Source of the DNA: Xenorhabdus doucetiae
GTDB taxonomy: Bacteria > Pseudomonadota > Gammaproteobacteria > Enterobacterales > Enterobacteriaceae
Length of the DNA stretch: 64,000 nucleotides
Reading direction: 5' to 3'
Assembly (NCBI RefSeq): GCF_000968195.1
Contig: NZ_FO704550.1
Location: 2,108,001 to 2,172,000 of the forward strand
In this document: one piece after another, positions 50,117-60,152 of the stretch
How the letters are laid out: every line of letters starts with the position of its first letter
How positions within the stretch are numbered: position 1 is the first letter of the stretch
Notes under the pieces: model-generated
The model's input: the letters and a program-made list of their open reading frames with translations, nothing else
What the model was told of the DNA's origin: nothing
The model's database searches: none
Program-made: the position numbers and the translations under genes

Positions 50117-53100
50117 GTGGAATCACCTTTGACAGCACCATTTGCTGAATTATTCGCTGAACTTGATCACACACCGCTGCGCGATCAGTTCCGTTTAAAA
50201 AAACGCCTGCATGGAGCAGCGAAAATTAAGAATCAAGTCTCCTTGCAGGCTGTAGCACAATCCATTGCTGCGGATATCGCGACGGCAAAACAGAAAGTCA
50301 TCCATCGTCAGGCTGCATGTCCTGCGATTCACTATCCTGAAAACCTGCCGGTCAGCCAGAAGAAAGACGATATCTATCAGGCTATTCGGGATCATCAAGT
50401 TGTCATTATTGCCGGGGAAACCGGTTCGGGTAAAACCACCCAAATCCCCAAAATCTGCCTTGAGTTGGGAAGAGGCGTTAAAGGGCTGATTGGCCATACC
50501 CAGCCCCGTCGTTTGGCAGCGCGTTCTGTGGCTAATCGCATTGCGGATGAATTGGAAACGCCGCTGGGATCAACCGTCGGTTACAAAGTCCGTTTTAATG
50601 ATCAGGTCAGTGACAATACCTTAGTTAAATTGATGACTGACGGTATTTTGTTGGCAGAATTGCAGCAAGATCGGTTGTTATTACAATATGATACGTTAAT
50701 TATCGATGAAGCTCATGAACGCAGCCTGAATATCGATTTTATCCTCGGTTATCTGCGTCAATTACTGCCTAAACGCCCTGACCTGAAAGTCATCATTACC
50801 TCTGCAACCATTGATCCTGAACGCTTCTCCCGTCATTTCAATCAGGCGCCGATTATTGAAGTCTCCGGGCGTACTTATCCGGTAGAAGTGCGTTATCGCC
50901 CGGTGGTTGGCGATGATAATAACAGTGATCGGGATCAGCTTGAGGCCATTATTGACGCCGTGGATGAATTGGGGCGTGAAAGTGCCGGTGACATACTGGT
51001 TTTTATGAGCGGCGAACGCGAGATCCGTGATACCGCGGATGCACTCAATAAACAAAATTTCCCCCATACTGAAATTTTGCCGCTTTTTGCCCGGCTGTCT
51101 AACAGCGAACAGAACCGGATATTCCTGCCTCATGTTGGCCGTCGCATTATTCTGGCAACCAACGTGGCAGAAACATCATTGACTGTGCCGGGTATCAAAT
51201 ACGTGATCGATACCGGTTTTGCCCGTATTAGCCGCTATAGCTATCGAACCAAAGTCCAGCGTTTGCCGATAGAGCCGATATCACAGGCATCGGCTAATCA
51301 GCGAAAAGGGCGCTGTGGCCGTGTTTCGGACGGGATTTGTATTCGTCTCTATTCAGAAGAGGATTTTTTATCACGCCCGGAATTCACTGATCCTGAAATT
51401 CTGCGTACCAATCTGGCTTCCGTTATTTTGCAGATGACGTCGATTGGTTTGGGCGATGTCAGCGCATTCCCCTTTGTTGAAGCGCCGGATAAACGCAATA
51501 TCCAAGACGGTGTTCGTCTGTTAGAAGAGTTAGGTGCGATTGATCCCGAATCATGGTCAGAGGGAACTTACCGATTAACGCCAATGGGACGGCAGTTGGC
51601 TCAGTTGCCTATCGACCCCCGTCTGGCGCGCATGGTACTGGAAGCCAAAGCTCGGGGTTGTGTTCGCGAAGTGATGGTGATTGCTTCCGCTTTGTCGATT
51701 CAAGATCCACGGGAAAGGCCGTTGGAAAAACAGCAGGCTTCTGATGAAAAACACCGCCGTTTTGCGGACAAGGATTCAGATTTCATCGCCTTCCTGAAAC
51801 TGTGGGATTTTTTGCTGGAACAGCAGCAAGCGCTTTCCAGTTCTCAATTCCGCAAACTTTGCCGGCAAGATTATCTGAACTATCTTCGCGTCAGGGAATG
51901 GCAAGATATTTATACTCAGTTACGGCAAGTGGTGAAAGAGATTGGTTTGCCGATCAACAGTCAGGAAGCGGATTATCGCAGTATCCATACTGCCTTGCTG
52001 ACCGGGCTGTTATCCCATATTGGTCAGAAAGACACGGATAAACAGGAATATACCGGCGCGCGTAATGCCCGTTTTTCGGTTTTCCCCGGTTCCGGATTAT
52101 TTAAAAAGCCGCCTAAATGGGGGATGGTGGCTGAATTAGTGGAAACCAGCCGCTTGTGGGGGCGCATTGCCGCGCGTATAGAGCCTGAATGGATCGAACC
52201 GCTGGCTGCCCATTTAATCAAAAAGCACTATAGTGAACCGCACTGGCAGAAATCTCAGGGCGCGGTGATGGCAACAGAAAAAGTGACTTTGTATGGCTTG
52301 CCGGTTGTGGCCGGGCGTCTGGTCAACTACAGCCAAATCGATCCCATGTTGTGCCGCGAACTCTTTATTCGCCATGCACTGGTTGAAGGTGATTGGCAAA
52401 CCCGTCATTCCTTTTTCCGTGCTAATTTGAAATTGCGTGAAGAAGTGGAAGAGCTGGAACACAAATCCCGTCGGCGGGATATTCTGGTTGATGATGAAAT
52501 CTTGTTCAGTTTCTATGATCAGCGAATTGGCAAGGACGTTGTTTCAGCGCGTCATTTTGACCGCTGGTGGAAAGTAGCCGGTCAAGATCAGCCGGAATTG
52601 CTCAACTTTGAAAAGAACATGTTGATCAAGGGAGATGCCAACAAAGTCAGTGCGTTGGATTACCCTAATTACTGGTATCAAGATAATTTAAAATTCCGCT
52701 TGAGTTATCAATTTGAACCGGGAACCGATGCGGATGGCGTGACGGTGCATATTCCTTTGCCCGTATTAAATCAGGTCAGGGATGAAGGATTTGACTGGCA
52801 AATTCCGGGTATTCGCCATGAATTGGTGATTGCGCTGATTAAATCACTGCCCAAACCCATCCGCCGTAATTTTGTCCCGGCACCTAACTATGCGCAGGCC
52901 TTTCTGGAGCGGGTAACACAACCTCAGGCGTCGTTACTGGACAGCCTTGAAAAAGAGCTGCGCCGGATGACGGGAGTGACAGTGTCACGTGAAGACTGGC
53001 AGTTGGAACAAGTGCCTGATCACCTGAAAATGACATTCCGTGTGCTTGGTGAGAAAAATAAACCGTTGGCTGAAAGCAAAGATTTGTCAGCATTGCGACT

Positions 53101-54022
53101 GAAATTGAAAGGAAAAGTTCAGGAAACGCTTTCAGCCGTTGCCGATGACGGCATAGAGCAAAGTGGATTGCATATCTGGAGTTTTGGTGCATTGCCCGAA
53201 TGCTACGAACAAAAACGGGGAGGTTATTCTGTTAAGGCGTTTCCGGCATTAGTTGATGAAAAGGACAGTATCGGCATTAAACTGTTCGAAACCGAATTTG
53301 AACAGCAAAATGCCATGTGGGAAGGCACACGCCGGCTATTATTGCTGAATATTCCATCACCAATTAAATACTTGCATGAGAAGTTACCCAACAAATCCAA
53401 ACTGGGTCTGTATTTCAATCCCTATGGGAAAGTATTGGACTTGATTGATGACTGTATCTCCTGTGGCGTGGACAGGCTAATCGCAGAAAACGGCGGTTTA
53501 GTGTGGAATGAACAAGCATTCTCCGGCTTACAGGATAAAGTGCGTGCTGATTTGAATGATGCGGTGGTGGATATTGCCAAACAGGTGGAACAGATCCTGA
53601 CCGCAGTCTTTAATCTCAACAAGCGTCTGAAAGGGCGGGTAGATATCGCCTTGGCACTGGCGTTATCGGATATTAAAGAACAAATCACCGGTCTGGTCTT
53701 TAATGGATTCGTGACTTCTCATGGCTGGAAACGTCTGGCAGATGTTTTGCGCTATTTAAATGGCATTGAGCGTCGATTGGAAAAATTGGCGGTGGATCCT
53801 AACAAAGATAGGGCACATATGAGCCGGATTGAAAATATCCAGCGCCAATGGCAACAATGGTTGGCAAAATTGTCTGTTCAACAGAAACAATTGCCGGAAG
53901 TAAAAGAAGTACGTTGGATGATTGAAGAGCTTCGAATTAGCCTGTTTGCCCAGCAATTGGGGACTGCATATCCCATCTCAGATAAGCGTATTTTGCAGGC
54001 GATGGAAAATATCGCGTTGTGA
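50117..54022 (+). CDS. hrpA: ATP-dependent RNA helicase HrpA
   Basis: DEAH-box helicase of 1301 residues with a role in rescuing stalled or collided ribosomes in E. coli. Motifs: Walker A IIAGETGSGKTTQIPK, DEAH in IIDEAHERSLN, SAT in ITSATIDPERF, ILATNVAETSLT, and QRKGRCGRVSDG. The C-terminal DUF3418 is long and complete, ending LFAQQLGTAYPISDKRI. The gene has the usual length. Confidence 0.97.
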   Translation: MESPLTAPFAELFAELDHTPLRDQFRLKKRLHGAAKIKNQVSLQAVAQSIAADIATAKQKVIHRQAACPAIHYPENLPVSQKKDDIYQAIRDHQVVIIAGETGSGKTTQIPKICLELGRGVKGLIGHTQPRRLAARSVANRIADELETPLGSTVGYKVRFNDQVSDNTLVKLMTDGILLAELQQDRLLLQYDTLIIDEAHERSLNIDFILGYLRQLLPKRPDLKVIITSATIDPERFSRHFNQAPIIEVSGRTYPVEVRYRPVVGDDNNSDRDQLEAIIDAVDELGRESAGDILVFMSGEREIRDTADALNKQNFPHTEILPLFARLSNSEQNRIFLPHVGRRIILATNVAETSLTVPGIKYVIDTGFARISRYSYRTKVQRLPIEPISQASANQRKGRCGRVSDGICIRLYSEEDFLSRPEFTDPEILRTNLASVILQMTSIGLGDVSAFPFVEAPDKRNIQDGVRLLEELGAIDPESWSEGTYRLTPMGRQLAQLPIDPRLARMVLEAKARGCVREVMVIASALSIQDPRERPLEKQQASDEKHRRFADKDSDFIAFLKLWDFLLEQQQALSSSQFRKLCRQDYLNYLRVREWQDIYTQLRQVVKEIGLPINSQEADYRSIHTALLTGLLSHIGQKDTDKQEYTGARNARFSVFPGSGLFKKPPKWGMVAELVETSRLWGRIAARIEPEWIEPLAAHLIKKHYSEPHWQKSQGAVMATEKVTLYGLPVVAGRLVNYSQIDPMLCRELFIRHALVEGDWQTRHSFFRANLKLREEVEELEHKSRRRDILVDDEILFSFYDQRIGKDVVSARHFDRWWKVAGQDQPELLNFEKNMLIKGDANKVSALDYPNYWYQDNLKFRLSYQFEPGTDADGVTVHIPLPVLNQVRDEGFDWQIPGIRHELVIALIKSLPKPIRRNFVPAPNYAQAFLERVTQPQASLLDSLEKELRRMTGVTVSREDWQLEQVPDHLKMTFRVLGEKNKPLAESKDLSALRLKLKGKVQETLSAVADDGIEQSGLHIWSFGALPECYEQKRGGYSVKAFPALVDEKDSIGIKLFETEFEQQNAMWEGTRRLLLLNIPSPIKYLHEKLPNKSKLGLYFNPYGKVLDLIDDCISCGVDRLIAENGGLVWNEQAFSGLQDKVRADLNDAVVDIAKQVEQILTAVFNLNKRLKGRVDIALALALSDIKEQITGLVFNGFVTSHGWKRLADVLRYLNGIERRLEKLAVDPNKDRAHMSRIENIQRQWQQWLAKLSVQQKQLPEVKEVRWMIEELRISLFAQQLGTAYPISDKRILQAMENIAL

Positions 54023-54110
54023 TCTTGCAATTGATGGGCTGTAGTCGCTTTACTACGGCCCATCAATTTGTTTTTGGATTAGAAGAGGTGTCTCACTTTT
54101 CTGTTAATTA

Positions 54111-54126
54111 TAGTTACAACATACTT
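54111..54126 (+). repeat. Direct repeat, left of the fimbrial operon
   Basis: TAGTTACAACATACTT, exactly repeated at 59936-59951. It lies between hrpA and the fimbrial adhesin gene. Confidence 0.6.
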
Positions 54127-54208
54127 TTTAAGTACCAACTCAAAAAATCCAGCTAGCCAAACAACCTCCACAACAACATTGCTATGGAGGATACAGAAAA
54201 GGGCGCTT

Positions 54209-55231
54209 TTATTGATAAGTTAATGTAACTGTCGCCGTTGCATCTGCTTTACCGGGAGTAATTCGCGTATCAGTCTGGATATAGCGGGCACTCAGTGGAA
54301 TTTGAATAGATCCTCCTGACTGGGTTGAACCGGATACAAATGGTGCGCGCATTGATACGGGGCGGTTTCGATACAAGATCTGTAAACCGACACCGGTTGC
54401 CGTGACGTTGTCACTGTTATAATCCAACGCCCAAATATTGTTGGCATTGTTTTTGGCAGGACGCCCATCCAACAAGACTTGGACATTAAGATTTGCATCA
54501 CAATCTAATCCTAGCTCGAAACTTTTGTCTCCGGCAGTACTATAAATCCCCCGAAATTCACTTTTTCTGATATCCCCCATATTAACAAAGGTCGTGTTTT
54601 GTTTAAGAGAACATCCTTGAGTAATAATGTGAGTATTTTCCAAATAAAAAGTATTAATCGCTTTATGGCCTATTTTGGCTCTGGTTAATACTTGTCTATG
54701 TGTGTCTCCTGAACCTGTAGTCGGCGCAATTTTGATTAATTGCACGGTTAAATAACCCCACGTGCTGCCACAATAAAGTAGTCCATTTTGATAAGAATAT
54801 TTTGTTGAATTACAGGTGGCAGGACGTTCCACTATTCTGGGCAACCAGTCAATACCATAACCCGGCCCCCAGGTATTAATACGTATTCCCACGCCAGGCA
54901 CACCGGATTCATAAATGGCGTCATTATTGTAGTTTGCTCTTACAAAACCAGGTTCATCCCACGAAGCCGGTATCGGCTGATGACAAACAGCGATATCGCC
55001 TTGCTCAATCACTTGGTCGAGACGAACTTCCCCGATGGTGGTTCCGATAGGGTGATCTCTGGAAATAACGATAGTTCCAAAAGAGACGGGGGTCATTTTG
55101 TTGAGCGTTTTAGTATAGTTGCAGTTACTGTGTGCCTGACTGGCAAAACTGCTCATCATGCCGGCGATAAACAAACCTGCCATTAATGGTCTTAAGAATA
55201 ATTTTAAGAATAATTTTAAGCTGCTAGCCAT
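54209..55231 (-). CDS. Fimbrial tip adhesin
   Basis: Secreted fimbrial subunit of 340 residues. After a signal peptide (about residues 1-34), an N-terminal domain of about 170 residues (receptor-binding, no close match recognised) leads to a C-terminal pilin domain ending TATVTLTYQ, the donor-strand-exchange terminus. Two-domain length and last position in the operon fit a FimH/MrfH-type adhesin. A tandem 12-bp duplication in the signal peptide gives KLFLKLFL. The receptor cannot be predicted. Confidence 0.85.
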   Translation of the reverse strand: MASSLKLFLKLFLRPLMAGLFIAGMMSSFASQAHSNCNYTKTLNKMTPVSFGTIVISRDHPIGTTIGEVRLDQVIEQGDIAVCHQPIPASWDEPGFVRANYNNDAIYESGVPGVGIRINTWGPGYGIDWLPRIVERPATCNSTKYSYQNGLLYCGSTWGYLTVQLIKIAPTTGSGDTHRQVLTRAKIGHKAINTFYLENTHIITQGCSLKQNTTFVNMGDIRKSEFRGIYSTAGDKSFELGLDCDANLNVQVLLDGRPAKNNANNIWALDYNSDNVTATGVGLQILYRNRPVSMRAPFVSGSTQSGGSIQIPLSARYIQTDTRITPGKADATATVTLTYQ

Positions 55232-55279
55232 AAATGATTTCCATAATATGTAGAAATATCAAATGAATATTCCATATTG

Positions 55280-57835
55280 TTATTCACAGGATGTGTTCAG
55301 AATGTATAAACCGGATTCTGGTGTTTTCTCCGGAAGCTGATAATTAACATGACATTCTTGCACCTCTTTATGACCCCATTTCACCCATATCCGGCCTGAC
55401 TGGGGAACACCACTGAGATAAACCTGACCATCATTACCGACAATAGTGCTGTTGATTTCATCAGTTTCATTCTTGGGCTCTAAAGCTGCGGTTGCACCGA
55501 ATGGAACGGCTTTACCTTGATGGGAAAGTATCAGTAAGGCGCGATAGCCAATACGGGTCTGGAAATTGGCCAGCGTCAGTGAACCTTGCGTTGGAATGAT
55601 AGTTTGCGTATTGATATCAATATCAACATTGTTACCCATTGAATACGTATCCAGCGCAATACGGTTTTTTCGGTAGCTACTGGCATAAGGCACAATGGCA
55701 TGGCCTTGCCAGTCAGTCTTGATGCCAGTCTGGTTTTTTACTTTGACGTCTGACGCACCATTAGCACGTACTAATACCGGTGTATCCCCTAAAGATTGGG
55801 AAAGGGTGATGCCATAAGGATGGGCGACGATCCCGCCGGATAAACCATAAGTCAGTTGTCTGGCGTGTTTGTCGTAATTGTAACCTGCGTTGACTTGGCC
55901 ATATGCTCCCTTGTATTCTGCGCCGATGTTTCCGCCAACATCTTGATTGCGGCTGGTATAACTTTGCTGAATGTTATAAATCAAATTGTTATCTTCAAGA
56001 GCTGTACCATTTAGACTGATTTGGTGCGAGGTATCACCGTTTTTACTGTCAGTGATGTTATAGCTTACCCAGCTATTTTTCAGCCAACGATCAAGGGGAA
56101 TTTGAACGCCAAATGAGATAATTTGTTCATTGCGATCTGAACCAGGGAAAGCGCTATGGGAGTAATTCAGACTATAATTAATGGCATTGTAGCTCGTGTT
56201 ATAACCCGCACTGATATTTCTTTCATAACCTTTTTGCTGCCAATAATCCTGTTGGAAAGCCGATAAATAGATAGCGCCCCAATCACCAAGGGACTGATTA
56301 ATATGTAGCTGTAATTTACTGCGTTTATTGGTGCTGTTGTAGGTTTTTCCATCGGTTCCAGTACCTAACTCATTCGCCTCTTTAAAATCGTAAAAATTTT
56401 GTGTCGAGTAACGATAACCGGCGAGAGTCAGGCTGGTGCCTGTCTGGGACAGATCTTTGGCATATTGGAAGCGATAAGATTGACCATACTGACTGGAATT
56501 CGGTATTAAATGGGTTTTGGCGTAAGTGACATCAAAAGAAAGGGAGCCCCAGTCAACCAGACTGTAGCCTGTACCTAACGCGATGGATTGATAATCTTTT
56601 GCAATCGTCGTTCCGCCATAAGCAGTCACACGATTGGAAATACCATAAATCATCGTACCCTGCATGAAATAGGGATCTTTTCCCCGCGGAGAGTTAGAGC
56701 GGTATTTTCCCAACGTCAGCGAATGCCGCAGGCTATTTTCTCGTAACATCACGGGCATAGTAGAAAAAGTTTGCACAGAACGGTGTTCACTTCCATCGGC
56801 TTCTTTGACAATGACTTCGATATTTCCTGTCGACGTTGTTGGATAGAGATCATTGATAATAAAAGGCCCCGGAGGAACGTAAGATTCATAAATAATGTAA
56901 CCATTTTGTTTAATGGTGACTTGAGCATTACTTTGGGCAATTCCTCTAATGGTTGGCGCAAACCCTTTTAAACTATCGGGCAACATATTGTCATCAGAAG
57001 ACAACTGAATCCCACGAAACTGAAAACCATCAAAGATAAGAGATGAGGTATAATTGTCTCCAAATATAAGCTGACTTTTCAGTGCATGAATATCTCGCTG
57101 AAGATACGTATTGATATTTTGCCATTTTTTATTCTGGCTGCTGTAAGTAGAATAGTTCCGCAAACGCCATGCTTGCCAATTGGCACCGGTTCTGAGACTG
57201 AGAAAATGGTTGTTTGTTGATCCGGGTTGATTATCCTGCCAACTCATGGAACCACTGTAGCTATAATTGACCAACAGAGAGGTTAATCCCTGATCCCACA
57301 AATGAGGAGGCACATAATCTCTTGCCTGATTGTTCAACGCGGCTTGGGGAACGCTAATATCCAACCGCTGTTGTTTGAAATCAAACAATGTTGATGCAGA
57401 TGGAATATGTTGACCGAGATCAGAAATTTCTGTTTCTTGCGGTAAATCAAGTAATGTAGGAAATGCCTCAATATTGACACCCATCTCCTTGAGTTGAGAT
57501 ATTTTAAGTTTGGGTGATAGTTTATTATTGACGATAACAAAATCGATATTACCGGTATCTGCTTTTTCCCGATTCAGATAAATATCTACCCAATAACGGC
57601 CGGGAGGTTGTTGATCATCTTGAGTAAAGATCGACAAATCAATATCTTCAAAACCTGAATAAGTTTCCAACGCATTAATGTTGAAATACTCTTCAGCGTG
57701 AGCTTTATGGTTATACGCCCAAAAGGGAATGCTTAACAACACATAAAGAGATGCCTGACTATATAGGCAACGCCAGCTTGGTTTGAAAAATAACGCCCAA
57801 TTATCAGAAAGATTTTTTTGAAGATAATGATTCAT
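55280..57835 (-). CDS. Fimbrial outer-membrane usher
   Basis: Usher of the chaperone-usher pathway, 851 residues, forming the pore and assembly platform. After a signal peptide, the N-terminal domain (EEYFNINALETYSGFEDIDL) binds chaperone-subunit pairs; the beta-barrel with the plug follows (RGIAQSNAQVTIKQNGYIIY and NDLYPTTSTGNIEVIVKEAD), and the C-terminal domain ends with LYILNTSCE. FimD/PapC family; complete length. Confidence 0.95.
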   Translation of the reverse strand: MNHYLQKNLSDNWALFFKPSWRCLYSQASLYVLLSIPFWAYNHKAHAEEYFNINALETYSGFEDIDLSIFTQDDQQPPGRYWVDIYLNREKADTGNIDFVIVNNKLSPKLKISQLKEMGVNIEAFPTLLDLPQETEISDLGQHIPSASTLFDFKQQRLDISVPQAALNNQARDYVPPHLWDQGLTSLLVNYSYSGSMSWQDNQPGSTNNHFLSLRTGANWQAWRLRNYSTYSSQNKKWQNINTYLQRDIHALKSQLIFGDNYTSSLIFDGFQFRGIQLSSDDNMLPDSLKGFAPTIRGIAQSNAQVTIKQNGYIIYESYVPPGPFIINDLYPTTSTGNIEVIVKEADGSEHRSVQTFSTMPVMLRENSLRHSLTLGKYRSNSPRGKDPYFMQGTMIYGISNRVTAYGGTTIAKDYQSIALGTGYSLVDWGSLSFDVTYAKTHLIPNSSQYGQSYRFQYAKDLSQTGTSLTLAGYRYSTQNFYDFKEANELGTGTDGKTYNSTNKRSKLQLHINQSLGDWGAIYLSAFQQDYWQQKGYERNISAGYNTSYNAINYSLNYSHSAFPGSDRNEQIISFGVQIPLDRWLKNSWVSYNITDSKNGDTSHQISLNGTALEDNNLIYNIQQSYTSRNQDVGGNIGAEYKGAYGQVNAGYNYDKHARQLTYGLSGGIVAHPYGITLSQSLGDTPVLVRANGASDVKVKNQTGIKTDWQGHAIVPYASSYRKNRIALDTYSMGNNVDIDINTQTIIPTQGSLTLANFQTRIGYRALLILSHQGKAVPFGATAALEPKNETDEINSTIVGNDGQVYLSGVPQSGRIWVKWGHKEVQECHVNYQLPEKTPESGLYILNTSCE

Positions 57836-57854
57836 AATAATTTTCTAATTTTGA

Positions 57855-57901
57855 TATACCCTCTATCTTTCAGGTTGTATCTTGAAATCTGTTGGGTATA
57901 T
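57855..57901. repeat. Intergenic palindromic repeat, copy B (TATACC...GGGTATAT)
   Basis: Related to 27177-27230: TATACC start, TTTCAGGTTG and AAATCTGTTGGGTATAT. It lies between the chaperone and usher genes, inside the operon. Confidence 0.55.
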
Positions 57902-57935
57902 AGGTTGTATTATTTCTTATTACAATAAAATTTAA

Positions 57936-58637
57936 TTACAACTGACATTTTTCCTCTGGTGTTACACCACCAAAATCATTAATGGTTTTCCAAGTTACCT
58001 GATTGATGTTTTTGATAGGAACATCCCAACTTATTTGGCCAAAAGGCACAATCATTCCTGCGGGTTTAATTTCATGACTTTTTAGATTATTGCCAACGGT
58101 TAATGTAGAAAAAGAGACATAGTAAGGCGTTGGATTTTCTACAATCAGTTTGTGTCCATCAGCCTTAAATTTCAGTGCCTTATAAGCAATGCCAGCATTG
58201 TCAATCAGACTGGCAGGGCGATAGAACAACTTAAACCGGGATTTTACCGTGATCTGTAATTGGTTCTGTGCTGATTTGGCTGTTGCCGGAATAGACTTAA
58301 TATTGAGCCAGAACAAAGATTCTTTGTCTTCAGGTAAATTGTTTTCAGGTAAAGCATTTCCGGTGTTAACAATACGTAAAATATTCTCATCCCCGGCTTT
58401 TAATTTAAAAAGTGGGGGAGTGATAATAAAAGGTGCTTTGGTTTTTCCATCCTCACCTTCGACCCATGATTGGATCAGGTAAGAAATATCCGTTTCTGGA
58501 TTGTTAATAGAAATAGAGGCTTCTTTTTGATCGCTGATATAGATGACACGTGTGCCGCCAATAACAACACCGGCAAAAGAGAGACTGGTACTGAAAATGT
58601 AGACTAAAATAAAAGTCAAAATGCGAAAATATTTCAA
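57936..58637 (-). CDS. Fimbrial periplasmic chaperone
   Basis: PapD-like periplasmic chaperone, 233 residues from a TTG at 58637 (MKYFRILT), which has GGAG at good spacing; the frame also reaches a TTG six codons upstream. Signal peptide to LSFAG, then GVVIGGTRVIY, SWVEGEDGKTKAPFIITPPL, LRIVNTG and FWLNIKSIPA, and KSRFKLFYRP, all typical of the immunoglobulin-fold family. Short F1-G1 loop (FGS type). Encoded directly before the usher. Confidence 0.94.
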   Translation of the reverse strand: MKYFRILTFILVYIFSTSLSFAGVVIGGTRVIYISDQKEASISINNPETDISYLIQSWVEGEDGKTKAPFIITPPLFKLKAGDENILRIVNTGNALPENNLPEDKESLFWLNIKSIPATAKSAQNQLQITVKSRFKLFYRPASLIDNAGIAYKALKFKADGHKLIVENPTPYYVSFSTLTVGNNLKSHEIKPAGMIVPFGQISWDVPIKNINQVTWKTINDFGGVTPEEKCQL

Positions 58638-58734
58638 GGTGGTTGCTCCAAACAATACTATTTAAACCCAAGTCATATTGTCCTGAATTATATTGTCTTG
58701 GCTTCCTTGCCATCATTTCCATTAGTTATAAGTA

Positions 58735-59265
58735 TTAATTATAGGTGATAGTAAAGTTAGCGACCGCATCACCTGAACCTGGCACAACCTTGTTAGATGT
58801 CGCGATATATTTGGCGATGAAATCCAGAGTATTAACTTTCTGACCTGCTACCAATTTTTGCGATTGTGAGTTTTCTGCGATATTAATCGCTGTGCTACTG
58901 TCATCTTCATAAAGAGCGAGCGCAACACCTTGAGCTGCATTTCCTTTACTATTGGTTAACGCTAAAAACCGGCTATTGGTTTTGTCTGTTTGACCATCAA
59001 ATTTAACCTGAGCCTGGTTGTACTCTGTTGGGCAATCAGTCAGATTAATACTAAAACGAGTCGCGGCAGAGGTGCTATTCGCTCCGTTAAATGAACTTGA
59101 GCTGATAGTACCCATATTGACGGTTTGATTAGCGGAATTTGAATCGACTTTACACGCCGTCGCCGTGATCTTTCCCGTAAATTTGACTTGTCCATCGGCA
59201 GCGTGCGCAGTGGACATGAGTACAGATGAAATAAATAAGGATGAAATAATTAACTTGGTTTTCAT
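58735..59265 (-). CDS. Major fimbrial subunit (type 1 fimbrial pilin family)
   Basis: 176-residue pilin with a signal peptide (MKTKLIISSLFISSVLMSTA then HA), two cysteines (TACKVD and LTDCPTEYN) and the C-terminal penultimate tyrosine (NFTITYN), features of FimA-like subunits. It is the first gene of the operon, with the promoter in the long AT-rich region upstream. Resembles the MrxA/MrpA pilins of Xenorhabdus and Proteus by eye. Confidence 0.93.
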   Translation of the reverse strand: MKTKLIISSLFISSVLMSTAHAADGQVKFTGKITATACKVDSNSANQTVNMGTISSSSFNGANSTSAATRFSINLTDCPTEYNQAQVKFDGQTDKTNSRFLALTNSKGNAAQGVALALYEDDSSTAINIAENSQSQKLVAGQKVNTLDFIAKYIATSNKVVPGSGDAVANFTITYN

Positions 59266-60068
59266 TTTCTAAAATATCCCATCTCTGACGAACTGATTCG
59301 ACAGAGAAACAGATTATCGAGTTAGTGTTAATGTTTAATGCTGTATATAACTACAGCAGTGAATGATTTAGGATTGCGTCTGAAAAATAACAAAGACACA
59401 ACAGTTCATATTTCCTTATCAACGATAAGGTAAGAATATAGTAGCGAGTCTTTAACAAAGATCAAAATAATAACTTGACTAATCTCATAATTCGGAGTTT
59501 TGAGCTATTAAGGAAAATTTAATAGAATTGTTATTCATAACATAGATTTTTTTCTGAACTCCAATGAACTTTTATTCTGTTTTATAAGATTAATTATTAA
59601 TTTAGGATATCCTGTAAAAATAAACATGTTGAAAAACACATAGATATTTTAACGTTATCTTTTCTTGTTGATTCTTTGCTCAAAGATTGATTAATTGTAA
59701 TAAATATATTTCATTTAATTTTTATGTCTAATATTGCAATTATGTAAGATTCTATATCTAGCCTTAAGCTAAATAATGATAGGTTTTATCTACTTAAAGT
59801 TAACTTATTATTAATAATATCTTATCGATAAGTGCCTGTTTAAAGAACAGGTCCTATATGTTTGAAAAATATATCGAGACAAAAGCAGAATTAATACTTA
59901 TGAGTTGATCGCTAAACGTTCTTTTTCTTCTTATTTAGTTACAACATACTTATTCCTACAAATAAAAAACAACAAAGCAAAAATCAACTCCCAAACACAA
60001 AAAAGCTCAGTAAAAAAACCAAATAACTCAAAAAATAATATCAATGGTTAAAATTTAAATAAAAAAAT
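59266..60068. promoter_or_regulatory. Long AT-rich region upstream of the fimbrial operon
   Basis: About 800 bp with no gene, regulator or recombinase on either strand. Contains GATAAG palindromes (CCTTATC/GATAAGG, 59414-59430; CTTATCGATAAG, 59821-59832), a hairpin CCTGTT/AACAGG (59835-59851) and the right 16-bp direct repeat. Beyond that repeat one strand is nearly free of G for about 90 bases. Likely holds the fimbrial promoter and possible operators. Confidence 0.5.
59936..59951 (+). repeat. Direct repeat, right of the fimbrial operon
   Basis: TAGTTACAACATACTT, exactly as at 54111-54126. Confidence 0.6.
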
Positions 60069-60094
60069 AAGAGGGGAAACTAAGCTCTCCTCTT
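60069..60094 (-). terminator. Terminator after the APA antiporter gene
   Basis: AAGAGG(G)GA/TC(T)CCTCTT hairpin with one mismatch; on the reverse strand it is followed by TTATTTTTTTATTT. Confidence 0.75.
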
Positions 60095-60152
60095 ATTTTA
60101 TTCACTTAAAAGTATATTAAACAGTAAGGATTATCATGCTCCGAAACGACTG

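Noticed and set aside
59266..60152. FimS-type invertible promoter switch
   Set aside because: No clear pair of exact inverted repeats (only a weak 9 of 10 pair around 59694-59743) and no FimB/FimE-type recombinase nearby.
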